A stretch of DNA of 64,000 nt. Source: Sphingomonas sp. SUN039. GTDB taxonomy: Bacteria; Pseudomonadota; Alphaproteobacteria; Sphingomonadales; Sphingomonadaceae. The notes beneath the pieces are model-generated. The model had not been told where the DNA came from and did not search any database. It worked only from the letters and a program-made list of their open reading frames with translations. Both the position numbers and the translations under genes were made by a program. Of this stretch, positions 8,474 to 16,742 are shown in pieces; within the stretch, counting starts at the first letter, position 1; each line of letters opens with the position of its first letter. The DNA lies in contig NZ_CP096972.1 in assembly GCF_024758725.1 (NCBI RefSeq), positions 664,001-728,000 on the forward strand. The letters run 5' to 3'.

Positions 8474-10801
8474 ATGCGCCGCGCCCTGTTGATTGCCTTG
8501 CTTGCCCTGCCATTGCCTGCCGTCGCGCAGGATTTGCCGCCCGCTGCCGCTGCCGCAGCCGACGCCGATCAGGCAGGCGACGCGATTGTCGTTACCGCGC
8601 GCCGCCGCGAGGAATCGTTGCAGGATGTACCGCTGCCCGTCAGCGTGTTCAGCGAGAAGCAACTGACCTCGACCGGGGCTTACAACATCGCCCGCGTCGC
8701 GCAGATCCAGCCGGTGATCCAGTATTACGCGTCGAACCCGCGCAATTCGGCGATCAATATTCGCGGACTCGGCGCGCCGCTCGGCCTCACCAACGATGGC
8801 ATCGAGCAGGGGGTCGGGCTGTACATCGACCAGGTCTACTACAGCCGCCCCGCGGCTTCCGCGCTCGATTTCATCGATACCGAACAGATCGAGGTGCTGC
8901 GCGGGCCGCAGGGGTCGCTCTACGGCAAGAACACGACGGCGGGCGCGATCAACATCCGTACCCGCGCGCCCAGCTTTACGCCCGAGGCACGGGTCGAGCT
9001 GACCGGCGGCAATTACGATTTCTTTCAGGGCAAGGGCAGCGTGTCCGGCCCCCTGAGCGATACGCTTGCCGCGCGCTTCGCCGTGGTCGGGTCGACCCGG
9101 CGCGGCACCGTCCGCAACGTCCGCACCAATGAATGGACCAATTCGCAGGACAATCTGGGGCTGCGCGCGTCATTCCTGTACAAGGGGATTGAGGACCTGA
9201 GCCTGACGCTTGCCATCGATTACAACAAGCAGCGTCCGCGCGGGTACACCCAGGTTGCCGTCCGCACCTTCCCGACTTTGCGCGCCGCCAACCGCCAGTT
9301 CGGGGCGCTGGCGACGACGCTCGGCTATCGCCTGCCGACGACCGATCCGTTCGACCGCGTCACCGATGTCGATGCGCCGCTGCAGTCGAACCAGGACCAG
9401 GGCGGCGCGTCGCTGATCGCCGAATGGGCGGCGGGCGATAACACCGTCACCTCGGTCACCGCCTGGCGGTTCTGGACGTGGCGGCCCAAGAACGACCGCG
9501 ACTTTATCGGCCTGCCGATCACCACGCGGTCGGAGAACAACAGCGACCAGCGCCAGCTGACGCAGGAGTTTCGCTTCGCGACCAGCGGCAACAACAAACT
9601 CGACTTCACCGGCGGCATCTTCGGCTATCGCCAGACCATCGCGACCGACAGCGTGACCGCGCAAGGGGCGGCGGCGAACCAGTGGACCAACGGCCCGACC
9701 GCGAATCCCGCCGTGCTCGACGGGCTGACCCAGCGTGCCGCGATCTACTACGCCAACAACAGCCTTGCCGCCTATGGACAGCTCACCTGGAATGCGACCG
9801 AGAGCATCCGCGTCCAGCCCGGTATCCGATTCAATTTCGATACCAAGGACGCGACCTACAACGCCACGCAGAGCGGCGGCATCGCCAATCCGACGGCGGC
9901 GCAACAGGCCCAGAAGAACGCCTCGCTGCCCGCGCAATCCTACACCGCCAGCTACAAGGCGTTCAACGTGTCGGGCGATATCAACATATCGTGGCGGGTC
10001 GCGCCCGATGTGCTGCTCTATGCGGTTGCCTCGAAGAGCTTCAAATCGGGCGGACTCAACCTTAACGGACTGCCCGCGCTGGCCGATGGCGTGACCCCGG
10101 CGCTGGCGCTCGCGCAGGTCAAACCCGAGAGCGTCACCCATTTCGAAGGGGGGGTGAAGGCACAGTTCTGGGACCGCAAGATCACCGCGAACCTCACGGC
10201 CTATCACACCGACATCAAGGATTATCAGACCACCGTCAGCAACGGCGCGATTGGCATCGTGCGTGGCTATCTCGCCAACGCGGACGTCCGCATTCAGGGG
10301 GTGGAGGGCGAGTTCAGCCTGCGCCCGAACGACCGGTTCACCGCTTACCTGAACTTCGCCTATAACGACGGCGTCTTCACTCGCTTCCCCGATGCGCCGG
10401 TCGCCCCCGAGAACACAGGCGGCACCGCGCAATCGATCGACATCAGCGGCGCACGCTTCCCCGGCGTCTCGAAATGGTCGCTGGCCTGGGGCGGCGAGGC
10501 CAATGTCCCGGCAGGCCCGAACGGCGGGCAATTCTATGTCGGGGCCGATGCCAGCTATCGCTCGTCCTATTCCTCGAACGCGACGCCTTCGCCGTATTTC
10601 GTGGTCGATGGCTTCAGCATCGCCAATTTCCGCGCTGGATACCGCGACGACAGCAATCTGGACGTGTTCGCCTGGGTGAAGAATGCGTTCGACACGCACT
10701 ATTTCGAATTCCTGTCGAACCAGCCGGGGAACAACGGACTGGTCGTCGGGCAACTGGGCGATCCGCGCACGTTCGGGGTGACAGTGGCGAAGAAGTTCTA
10801 G
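8474..10801 (+). CDS. TonB-dependent outer-membrane receptor
   Basis: A 775-residue receptor with a signal peptide ending near PLPAVAQ (about residue 20), a TonB-box-like DAIVVTARRREE segment, a plug domain (about 50-165, including EVLRGPQGSLYGKNTTAGAI) and a 22-strand-type barrel ending in aromatic F after VAKK. Such proteins import iron chelates, cobalamin or sugars with TonB energy. The plug and barrel resemble the large group of sphingomonad receptors usually annotated as siderophore or pesticin-type; the ligand cannot be told from sequence. An AGGAG ribosome-binding site lies just before the ATG. No regulator or transport operon accompanies it. Confidence 0.93.
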   Translation: MRRALLIALLALPLPAVAQDLPPAAAAAADADQAGDAIVVTARRREESLQDVPLPVSVFSEKQLTSTGAYNIARVAQIQPVIQYYASNPRNSAINIRGLGAPLGLTNDGIEQGVGLYIDQVYYSRPAASALDFIDTEQIEVLRGPQGSLYGKNTTAGAINIRTRAPSFTPEARVELTGGNYDFFQGKGSVSGPLSDTLAARFAVVGSTRRGTVRNVRTNEWTNSQDNLGLRASFLYKGIEDLSLTLAIDYNKQRPRGYTQVAVRTFPTLRAANRQFGALATTLGYRLPTTDPFDRVTDVDAPLQSNQDQGGASLIAEWAAGDNTVTSVTAWRFWTWRPKNDRDFIGLPITTRSENNSDQRQLTQEFRFATSGNNKLDFTGGIFGYRQTIATDSVTAQGAAANQWTNGPTANPAVLDGLTQRAAIYYANNSLAAYGQLTWNATESIRVQPGIRFNFDTKDATYNATQSGGIANPTAAQQAQKNASLPAQSYTASYKAFNVSGDINISWRVAPDVLLYAVASKSFKSGGLNLNGLPALADGVTPALALAQVKPESVTHFEGGVKAQFWDRKITANLTAYHTDIKDYQTTVSNGAIGIVRGYLANADVRIQGVEGEFSLRPNDRFTAYLNFAYNDGVFTRFPDAPVAPENTGGTAQSIDISGARFPGVSKWSLAWGGEANVPAGPNGGQFYVGADASYRSSYSSNATPSPYFVVDGFSIANFRAGYRDDSNLDVFAWVKNAFDTHYFEFLSNQPGNNGLVVGQLGDPRTFGVTVAKKF

Positions 10802-10940
10802 CCGGCGTTGACGCGGCCGATCTGGCAGCATAGCTCTTTCTCATCGGGCCTACGGCAGTCGCCCGACGTTTCAAGGTGGATGTTCCGCCCAAGCGCTGCC
10901 CCGTCTCCGGTTCCGGGGGTGGGAAGCTGCGCGTGCCGCA

Positions 10941-10973
10941 AGCCTTCCTCCGCTCGAAGCCGACAGGAAGGCT
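10941..10973 (+). promoter_or_regulatory. Hairpin covering the superoxide dismutase ribosome-binding site
   Basis: Perfect 9-base arms AGCCTTCCT (10941-10949) and AGGAAGGCT (10965-10973) enclose a 15-base loop. The right arm contains the Shine-Dalgarno AGGAAGG, six bases before the ATG at 10978. When folded, the hairpin would hide the ribosome-binding site, so it could control translation. The arms are seen; the control is inferred. Confidence 0.55.
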
Positions 10974-10977
10974 GAAT

Positions 10978-11679
10978 ATGAACGATATCGACCGGCGATC
11001 TGCAATCGTTCTGGGTGCGGCGGGCCTCGCCGCGCCGAGCTTGGCTGCGACGAAAGGTGTGGCGGCCGCGCCCCGCGCGTTCCGTGAAGATTACGTCCCG
11101 CCACCGCTGCCGGTCGATCCGGCCAAGCTGACTGGCTTGTCCGAACGCCTGATCCGCTCGCATTGGGACAACAACTATATGGGCTCGGTGAAGGCGCTCA
11201 ACATGATCGCGGGGCGGCTGAAAGCGGCGCTGGCCGACACGAGCCTGCCGCCCATCGTCCATGGCGGGCTGAAGCGCGAATATCTGAACCGCACCAACAG
11301 CGTCGTCCTTCACGAACTCTATTTCGCGGGACTGGGCGGCGACGGCAAAGCGGGCGGGGGCATCGCCGTGGCGCTTGCGAGTGCGTTCGGGTCGTTCGCC
11401 GCATGGGAAGCAGATTTCCGCCGCACCGCCATGGCGCTGGCGGGCGGGTCGGGCTGGTGCATTCTCGGCTGGAACCCGCATTTCGGGACGCTCGAGAATC
11501 ATTGGGCGCCCGATCACATGCACAGCGCAGCGGCGAGCGTTCCGCTGCTCGCGCTCGACATGTACGAACACAGCTTTGCCATCGATTACGGCGCGGCGGC
11601 GGCGAAATATGTCGATGCTTTTATGGCCAATGTGAACTGGGAAACGGTCGACCGCCGTTATGCCGAGGCACGGGCATAA
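10978..11679 (+). CDS. Exported Fe/Mn-family superoxide dismutase with unusual active-site surroundings
   Basis: 233 residues from the ATG after AGGAAGG. A twin-arginine start (NDIDRRSAIVLGAAGLAAPSLA) suggests Tat export to the periplasm. Metal ligands align with H62 (RSHWDNNY), H112 (VVLHELYF), D194 and H198 (DMYEHSFAIDY). The SGW motif at 158-160 and a C-terminal NWETVDRRY are also family-like. Differences: the gateway tyrosine three residues before the conserved Leu-Asn is replaced by Ser, and ENHWAPDHMH stands where a Gln or Ala segment is usual. It may thus be a specialised dismutase branch. It heads an overlapped operon with a phosphatase-like and a ChrA protein. Confidence 0.85.
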   Translation: MNDIDRRSAIVLGAAGLAAPSLAATKGVAAAPRAFREDYVPPPLPVDPAKLTGLSERLIRSHWDNNYMGSVKALNMIAGRLKAALADTSLPPIVHGGLKREYLNRTNSVVLHELYFAGLGGDGKAGGGIAVALASAFGSFAAWEADFRRTAMALAGGSGWCILGWNPHFGTLENHWAPDHMHSAAASVPLLALDMYEHSFAIDYGAAAAKYVDAFMANVNWETVDRRYAEARA

Positions 11680-12170
11680 TGCGGCGACGGACCCTGCTCA
11701 GCGGGATGGCGGCGGTTGCGGCTGTCGGGATGGCTGCGCCGCTGCTCGCAGCCGCCAATGCGCCGACCGTGCTGTTCGTCTGTGAGTTCGGCACGGCCAA
11801 GAGCGCCATTGCCCGCGAGTTGTTCCGCAAGCGCGCCCGCGAGCGCGGGATTGCCGTGACCGCCTTCTCGCGTGGATCGAAGGCCATCGAGGACCATATC
11901 TCGCCGCCGCTCAGGCAGAGCCTCGATGCCGAGGCCATCGATACGCGGCGCGACGGATTTGCCGTGCTCGAACCGAAGGACGCCCGCCGTGCCGATATTG
12001 TGGTGACGTTCGCGCCGCTGCCCGCCGCCTATCGCTCGGCAAAGCTGCGCGACTGGTCGGCAGTACCTTCGGTCAACGATGCGTGGCCGACCGCGCGCGC
12101 CGATCTCGACCGGCGGATCGACGCGCTGCTCGACAGTCTTGCGGTGGCGAAAGGGAGCAAGCCGCGATGA
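11679..12170 (+). CDS. LMW-phosphatase/ArsC-like exported protein with C-X5-K active-site loop
   Basis: 163 residues. It starts MRRRTLLSGMAAVAAVG, a twin-arginine-like or secretory signal, then TVLFVCEFGTAKSAIARELF. This is the P-loop of low-molecular-weight phosphatases and thioredoxin-linked arsenate reductases, but the invariant Arg of C-X5-R is Lys here. The C-terminal part keeps SVNDAWPTARADLDRRI, like the family. The start overlaps the SOD stop as TAATG and the stop overlaps chrA as ATGA. Position between an exported SOD and an oxyanion transporter suggests oxyanion or metal stress; activity is doubtful given the Lys. Confidence 0.72.
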   Translation: MRRRTLLSGMAAVAAVGMAAPLLAAANAPTVLFVCEFGTAKSAIARELFRKRARERGIAVTAFSRGSKAIEDHISPPLRQSLDAEAIDTRRDGFAVLEPKDARRADIVVTFAPLPAAYRSAKLRDWSAVPSVNDAWPTARADLDRRIDALLDSLAVAKGSKPR

Positions 12171-13507
12171 CGCATGGCATTACCCTGCGCGAAGCGACCT
12201 CGGTCTGGTGGCGGATCGCGCTGCTCAGTTTTGGCGGGCCTGCCGGACAGATCGCGGTGATGCACCGCATCCTTATCGACGAAAAACGCTGGATCGGTGA
12301 GCGGCGCTTCCTCCACGCGCTCAATTTCTGCATGTTGCTGCCCGGGCCCGAGGCGCAGCAGCTCGCGACCTATATCGGCTGGCTGCTCCACGGCGTGCGC
12401 GGGGGACTGATCGCCGGATTGCTGTTCGTGCTGCCGGGGGCAGTGGCAATCCTCGCGCTGTCGTGGATCTATGTCCTCTACGGCAATGTCGGCCCCATCG
12501 AAGCGCTGTTTTTCGGATTGAAGGCTGCCGTTCTCGCCATCGTCGTGCAGGCGGTGGTGCGGATCGGGGGCAGGGCGCTCAAGTCGGTCGAGAGCCGCGC
12601 GCTCGCCGCCGCAGCCTTCGTCGCGATCTTCTTCCTTGCCGCGCCGTTCCCGCTGATCGTTGTCGTGGCGGGCACGATCGGCTGGATTGCCGGACGGCGC
12701 GGGAGCCACGCTTTTTCGGGCGACGGGCATGGCGGGTCGGGGGCAGGGCTGGCCGATGCCGATTCGGCGCTGGGCGACGGGCCGGTGCTGCATCCGCCCT
12801 CGCGCACCCGCAATGCGGCGCTGGTCCTGGCGGCGCTGTGGCTGCTGCCCGTTGCGGCACTGGCGCTGTTCGCACCGCAAAGCGTGTGGACCGACATTGC
12901 GACTTTTTTCAGCCGCATGGCAGTGGTGACGTTCGGCGGTGCCTATGCGGTGCTCGCCTATGTCGCGCAGCAAGGTGTCGATCATTACGGCTGGTTGAGC
13001 GCGCGCGAGATGCTCGACGGGCTGGGGCTGGCGGAGACCACGCCGGGGCCGCTGATCATGGTCACGCAGTTCGTCGGTTTTCTGGGCGCGTTCCGTGCCT
13101 CGACGGGTCTGCCGCCGCTGCTCGCAGGCACGCTCGGCGCGGTGGTCACCACCTGGGTCACCTTCCTGCCGTGCTTCGTCTGGATTTTTGCAGGCGCCCC
13201 CTTCATCGAGCGGCTTCGCGGGAACACAGCGCTCGCCTCCGCGCTGGGCGCAATCACGGCGGCGGTGGTGGGGGTGATCCTCAATCTCGCGATATGGTTC
13301 GCGCTGCATTTCCTGTTTGCGCGGGTGCAGACGGTACGCGCAGGGCCGCTGACGTTCGATGCGCCGGTCCCCGCCAGCATCGATCCGATGGCGGCGGGAT
13401 TGTCGGTACTGGCGGTGCTGTGGCTGTTCGTGCTCAAGCGCAGTGTGTTCGAAACGCTGGCGGTCGCTGCGGCGGGCGGGGTGGTGTTGAGGATGGTGCT
13501 CGCTTAA
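12167..13507 (+). CDS. chrA: Chromate transporter ChrA family
   Basis: A 446-residue inner-membrane protein with two homologous halves, the long-chain ChrA layout. The N half has LLSFGGPAGQIAVMH and CMLLPGPEAQQLATYIGW; the C half has VTFGGAYAVLAYVAQQ and AETTPGPLIMVTQFVGF. The repeated FGG and PGP motifs are the family signature. Known members export chromate, perhaps with proton exchange; the true substrate here is unproven. The start ATG overlaps the upstream stop as ATGA, so it belongs to the SOD operon, which links superoxide defence with oxyanion efflux. Confidence 0.9.
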   Translation: MTHGITLREATSVWWRIALLSFGGPAGQIAVMHRILIDEKRWIGERRFLHALNFCMLLPGPEAQQLATYIGWLLHGVRGGLIAGLLFVLPGAVAILALSWIYVLYGNVGPIEALFFGLKAAVLAIVVQAVVRIGGRALKSVESRALAAAAFVAIFFLAAPFPLIVVVAGTIGWIAGRRGSHAFSGDGHGGSGAGLADADSALGDGPVLHPPSRTRNAALVLAALWLLPVAALALFAPQSVWTDIATFFSRMAVVTFGGAYAVLAYVAQQGVDHYGWLSAREMLDGLGLAETTPGPLIMVTQFVGFLGAFRASTGLPPLLAGTLGAVVTTWVTFLPCFVWIFAGAPFIERLRGNTALASALGAITAAVVGVILNLAIWFALHFLFARVQTVRAGPLTFDAPVPASIDPMAAGLSVLAVLWLFVLKRSVFETLAVAAAGGVVLRMVLA

Positions 13508-13693
13508 CCCCTCTCCCCTTGCGGGAGAGGGCGACACGCGCGCAGCGCGGCGGGGTGAGGGGGCTGGCAGCGTCCGCTGCCAAAAAAGCCGCCTCCTGCC
13601 CAAAGGCGCGTCGTCCTTTTCGGGCGCAGACGCGCCCATACCCCTCACCCCGCCGCCTTCGGCGTGTCGCCCTCTCCCGCAAGGGGAGAGGGG
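13508..13693. repeat. Composite palindromic element after chrA
   Basis: It starts right after the chrA stop. The ends are inverted copies (CCCCTCTCCCCTTGCGGGAG and its complement), inside which a GCG-rich module and a CCCGCCGCC module lie, also inverted. The left 50 bases nearly match the element at 52929-53086. Likely folds as a long hairpin at the transcript end. Confidence 0.85.
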
Positions 13694-14018
13694 CAGGGCA
13701 CTGCCCCACAAACGCCGAATGCCCGGATCTTGCGACCCGGGCACCCGCGTGACGATTGCTCGTCAGCCCCCTTGACTGTGTTCGCTCCGGCTCGACGCGC
13801 TCCCCTGTGGGCGTGCGGAACCGAAACTTCCCTGAACCGCGGCCATAACCGTCGTGTCAGGACTCAAGTGCTAGGGACAGCTTGTTACAAAGTCATCCGC
13901 CGATGCGCGTCGGCGCAACGATTGGGCGTCACCTGTGTGAATCGCGCAACACCCGGTGTGCCGCTAGGGATTGCGGCAAGCTTGCCCGTGCCGTCGTCCG
14001 TCCCTAAGCGAAACCGCG
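13694..14018. other. Non-coding gap before lolC/E
   Basis: About 325 bases without a credible gene between the palindromic element and the lolC/E start. Base composition is less GC-biased around 13840-13960 than in the flanking genes, which fits a promoter and leader region, but no clear -10/-35 pair, terminator or known RNA fold was recognised. Confidence 0.5.
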
Positions 14019-15263
14019 ATGCTGCTCACCCCCTACGAAACCATGATCGCGCGGCGCTATCTGCTGCCGGGGCGCAGCGAGGCGTTTATCGCAATCGTCG
14101 CGTCGATCAGCCTGGTCGCGGTCGCACTCGGCGTTGCCGCGCTCGTCATCGTGATGAGCGTGATGAACGGGTTCCGCGCCGAACTGTTCGACAAGACCAT
14201 CGGGCTGAACGGTCACGCCGTGGTGCAGGGCTATGGCGGGCGGCTCGCGGGGTGGCAGGAAATCGCCGAAATGGCACGCAAGACGCCGGGGGTGACCTCG
14301 GCCACCCCGCTGATCGAGCAACCCCTGATGGCGACCTTCAACGGCCGGGTCGAAGGCGTGCTGGTCCGCGGCGAGCGGCTGGAGGACATGCGCGGCAACA
14401 AGACCTTCGAAGTCAAGGCGGGGCGGATGGCCGATGTGACGGTGGGCAGCGGCAACATTGCCATCGGGTCACGGCTGGCGGAAATGCTCGGCGCGCAGGT
14501 CGGCAGCACGATCAGCCTGATCTCGCCCGACGGCCAGACGACCCCGTTCGGCAGCGTCCCGCGCATCGTCGGCTATCGCGTGGCCGCGATCTTCGAAATC
14601 GGGCTGTACGATTACGACAAGGCGTTCGTAATGATGCCAATCCCCGACGCGCAGCAATTGCTGTTGCTCGGCGATCAGGTCGGCATGGTCGAGGTGCAGA
14701 CGACCGACGCCGATAACGTCCAGCAAATCCTGGCCCCGCTGGCCAAGCAGGTGGGCGAGCGCGCGGTCGTCACCGACTGGCGCCAGATGAACGCCGCACT
14801 GTTCGAGGCGCTGGCGGTCGAACGGGTCGTCATGTTCGTGGTGTTGTCGTTCCTGATGATCCTGGCGGGCCTTAACATCCTGTCGTCGTTGATCATGCTG
14901 GTGCGCGGCAAGACGCGCGACATTGCGATCATGCGGACGATGGGGGTGCCGCGCCGGTCGATCTTGCGAATCTTCATGTCGGTCGGTGTGGTGATCGGGA
15001 CGCTGGGCACGGTCGCCGGGCTGGCGCTCGGTTTCGTATTCCTGTTCTTTCGCCAGAGCGTCGTGAATTTTGTCCAGTTCGTGACCGGGCAGAATCTGTG
15101 GGATCCGTCGATCCGCTTCCTCACCGAGCTGCCGTCGAAGACCGATCCGGTCGAAGTCGCCATCATCGTGGTGATGGCGCTTGGATTTAGCTTCCTTGCC
15201 ACGCTCTATCCGGCGGCCAAGGCAGCGGGGACCGATCCGGTGCAGGTGCTGCGCTATGAATAG
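14019..15263 (+). CDS. Lipoprotein-releasing ABC transporter permease, LolC/LolE family
   Basis: A 414-residue permease. The N-terminal helix follows MLLTPYETMIARRYLLPGR, with IVMSVMNGFRAELFDKTIG leading into a periplasmic domain. Three C-terminal helices (about 270-400) include LNILSSLIMLVRGKTRDIAI and the coupling segment MRTMGVPRRSILRIF. With LolD it extracts lipoproteins from the inner membrane for transfer to LolA. Only one permease gene is seen, consistent with a single LolF-type subunit in alphaproteobacteria, so LolC versus LolE is not assigned. lolD follows after a palindromic element. Confidence 0.94.
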   Translation: MLLTPYETMIARRYLLPGRSEAFIAIVASISLVAVALGVAALVIVMSVMNGFRAELFDKTIGLNGHAVVQGYGGRLAGWQEIAEMARKTPGVTSATPLIEQPLMATFNGRVEGVLVRGERLEDMRGNKTFEVKAGRMADVTVGSGNIAIGSRLAEMLGAQVGSTISLISPDGQTTPFGSVPRIVGYRVAAIFEIGLYDYDKAFVMMPIPDAQQLLLLGDQVGMVEVQTTDADNVQQILAPLAKQVGERAVVTDWRQMNAALFEALAVERVVMFVVLSFLMILAGLNILSSLIMLVRGKTRDIAIMRTMGVPRRSILRIFMSVGVVIGTLGTVAGLALGFVFLFFRQSVVNFVQFVTGQNLWDPSIRFLTELPSKTDPVEVAIIVVMALGFSFLATLYPAAKAAGTDPVQVLRYE

Positions 15264-15272
15264 GCTCATGAA

Positions 15273-15388
15273 CCCCTTCCACATCGTGGAAGGGGCGATG
15301 CGAAGCATCGGGAAAGGCTCGATTGTGACCGGATCGTTCCTTTCCCGGCTGCGCTTCGCTGCGCCACCCCTTCCACAAGTGGAAGGGG
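15273..15388. repeat. Palindromic element between lolC/E and lolD
   Basis: Two hairpins of the type CCCCTTCCACNNGTGGAAGGGG at about 15273-15295 and 15367-15388 enclose a GATGCGAAGCATC module and a CTGCGCTTCGCTGC module. It fills the gap, ending four bases before the lolD ATG. A reverse-oriented relative follows lolD at 16070-16186. Confidence 0.85.
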
Positions 15389-15392
15389 TTCG

Positions 15393-16064
<672 letters not shown>

Positions 16065-16069
16065 GCTTA

Positions 16070-16186
16070 CCCTCTCCACTTCGTGGAGAGGGCGGCGGAG
16101 CGAAGCGCAGCCGGGAGAGGAATGATGTGGAGGCGGTCGTGCCTCTCCCGATGCTTCGCATCGCCCTCTCCACGAAGTGGAGAGGG
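16070..16186. repeat. Palindromic element between lolD and the yqeY-like gene
   Basis: End hairpins CCCTCTCCACTTCGTGGAG at 16070-16092 and the matching unit at 16164-16186 enclose GAGCGAAGCGCAG and GATGCTTCGCATC modules. Module order is the reverse complement of the element at 15273-15388. It lies between the convergent stops of lolD and the yqeY-like gene, so it may terminate both. Confidence 0.85.
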
Positions 16187-16187
16187 T

Positions 16188-16640
16188 TTAAGAAAGCGCT
16201 CCCTTCACCAGCGCGCTCGCCTTGCTCATGTCGAGCTGGCTCGCGTGGCGTTCCTTCAGTGCCGCCATCACGCGGCCCATATCCTTCAGGCCCGACGCGC
16301 CGAGCTCGGCCTTGATCGCCTCGATCGCGAGCGTGGTTTCGGCCTCGCTCAGCTGCTGCGGCAAGAAGCGTTCGATCACCGCGATCTCGGCGCTTTCCTT
16401 GTCGGCGAGTTCCTGCCGCCCGCCGTCGGTGAACATCTGCACCGATTCGCGGCGCTGCTTGACCATTTTCTGAAGGACTTCGACCACGACCACATCGTCG
16501 TCGTCCGATCCTTTGCCGGTCCGCATCTCGATGTCGCGGTTCTTGATCGCCGCGAGCATGAGCCGGACGGTCGCCAGCGTGTCCTTGTCGCCGGCCTTCA
16601 TCGATGCGGTCTGGGCCGCCTGAATTTCTTCTCTGATCAT
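16188..16640 (-). CDS. GatB/YqeY domain protein
   Basis: A 150-residue soluble protein of full YqeY length, homologous to the C-terminal tRNA-binding domain of the amidotransferase subunit GatB. Visible landmarks are MIREEIQAAQTASMKAGDK at the start, LATVRLMLAAIKNRDIE, a RRESVQMF segment and the Gly-Arg-rich MGRVMAALKERH near the end. The stand-alone family often lies near rpoD/dnaG and may act in tRNA amidation, but its precise role is unknown. Here it is divergent from carA with a gap of 102 bases. Confidence 0.92.
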   Translation of the reverse strand: MIREEIQAAQTASMKAGDKDTLATVRLMLAAIKNRDIEMRTGKGSDDDDVVVVEVLQKMVKQRRESVQMFTDGGRQELADKESAEIAVIERFLPQQLSEAETTLAIEAIKAELGASGLKDMGRVMAALKERHASQLDMSKASALVKGALS

Positions 16641-16742
16641 GGCCGCGGCCTATACGCAGCGGTTGACCGCACCGCAATGCGGCCCTACGCGCCGACCCTT
16701 AGCGACATCGCCGGACCAACCCCGAACGGAGTGCCTCTTCGC

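Noticed and set aside
10880-10977. Possible cobalamin or other riboswitch before the SOD gene, from GGGAAG and GAAGCC...AGGA words.
   Set aside because: The CCACTG segment and the overall core are missing; only the simple ribosome-site hairpin is supported.
12463-13752. Long plus-strand frame overlapping chrA and the following palindromic element.
   Set aside because: It is out of frame with the ChrA motifs, low in hydrophobic residues and runs through the palindrome; no start signal.
15273-15388. CRISPR-like array because of repeated short palindromes.
   Set aside because: There are only two hairpins with unlike inner parts and no regular spacers or cas genes.
16677-16742. Earlier ATG for carA.
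   Set aside because: The extra 22 residues have no conservation with CarA and the ATG at 16743 starts the domain directly.
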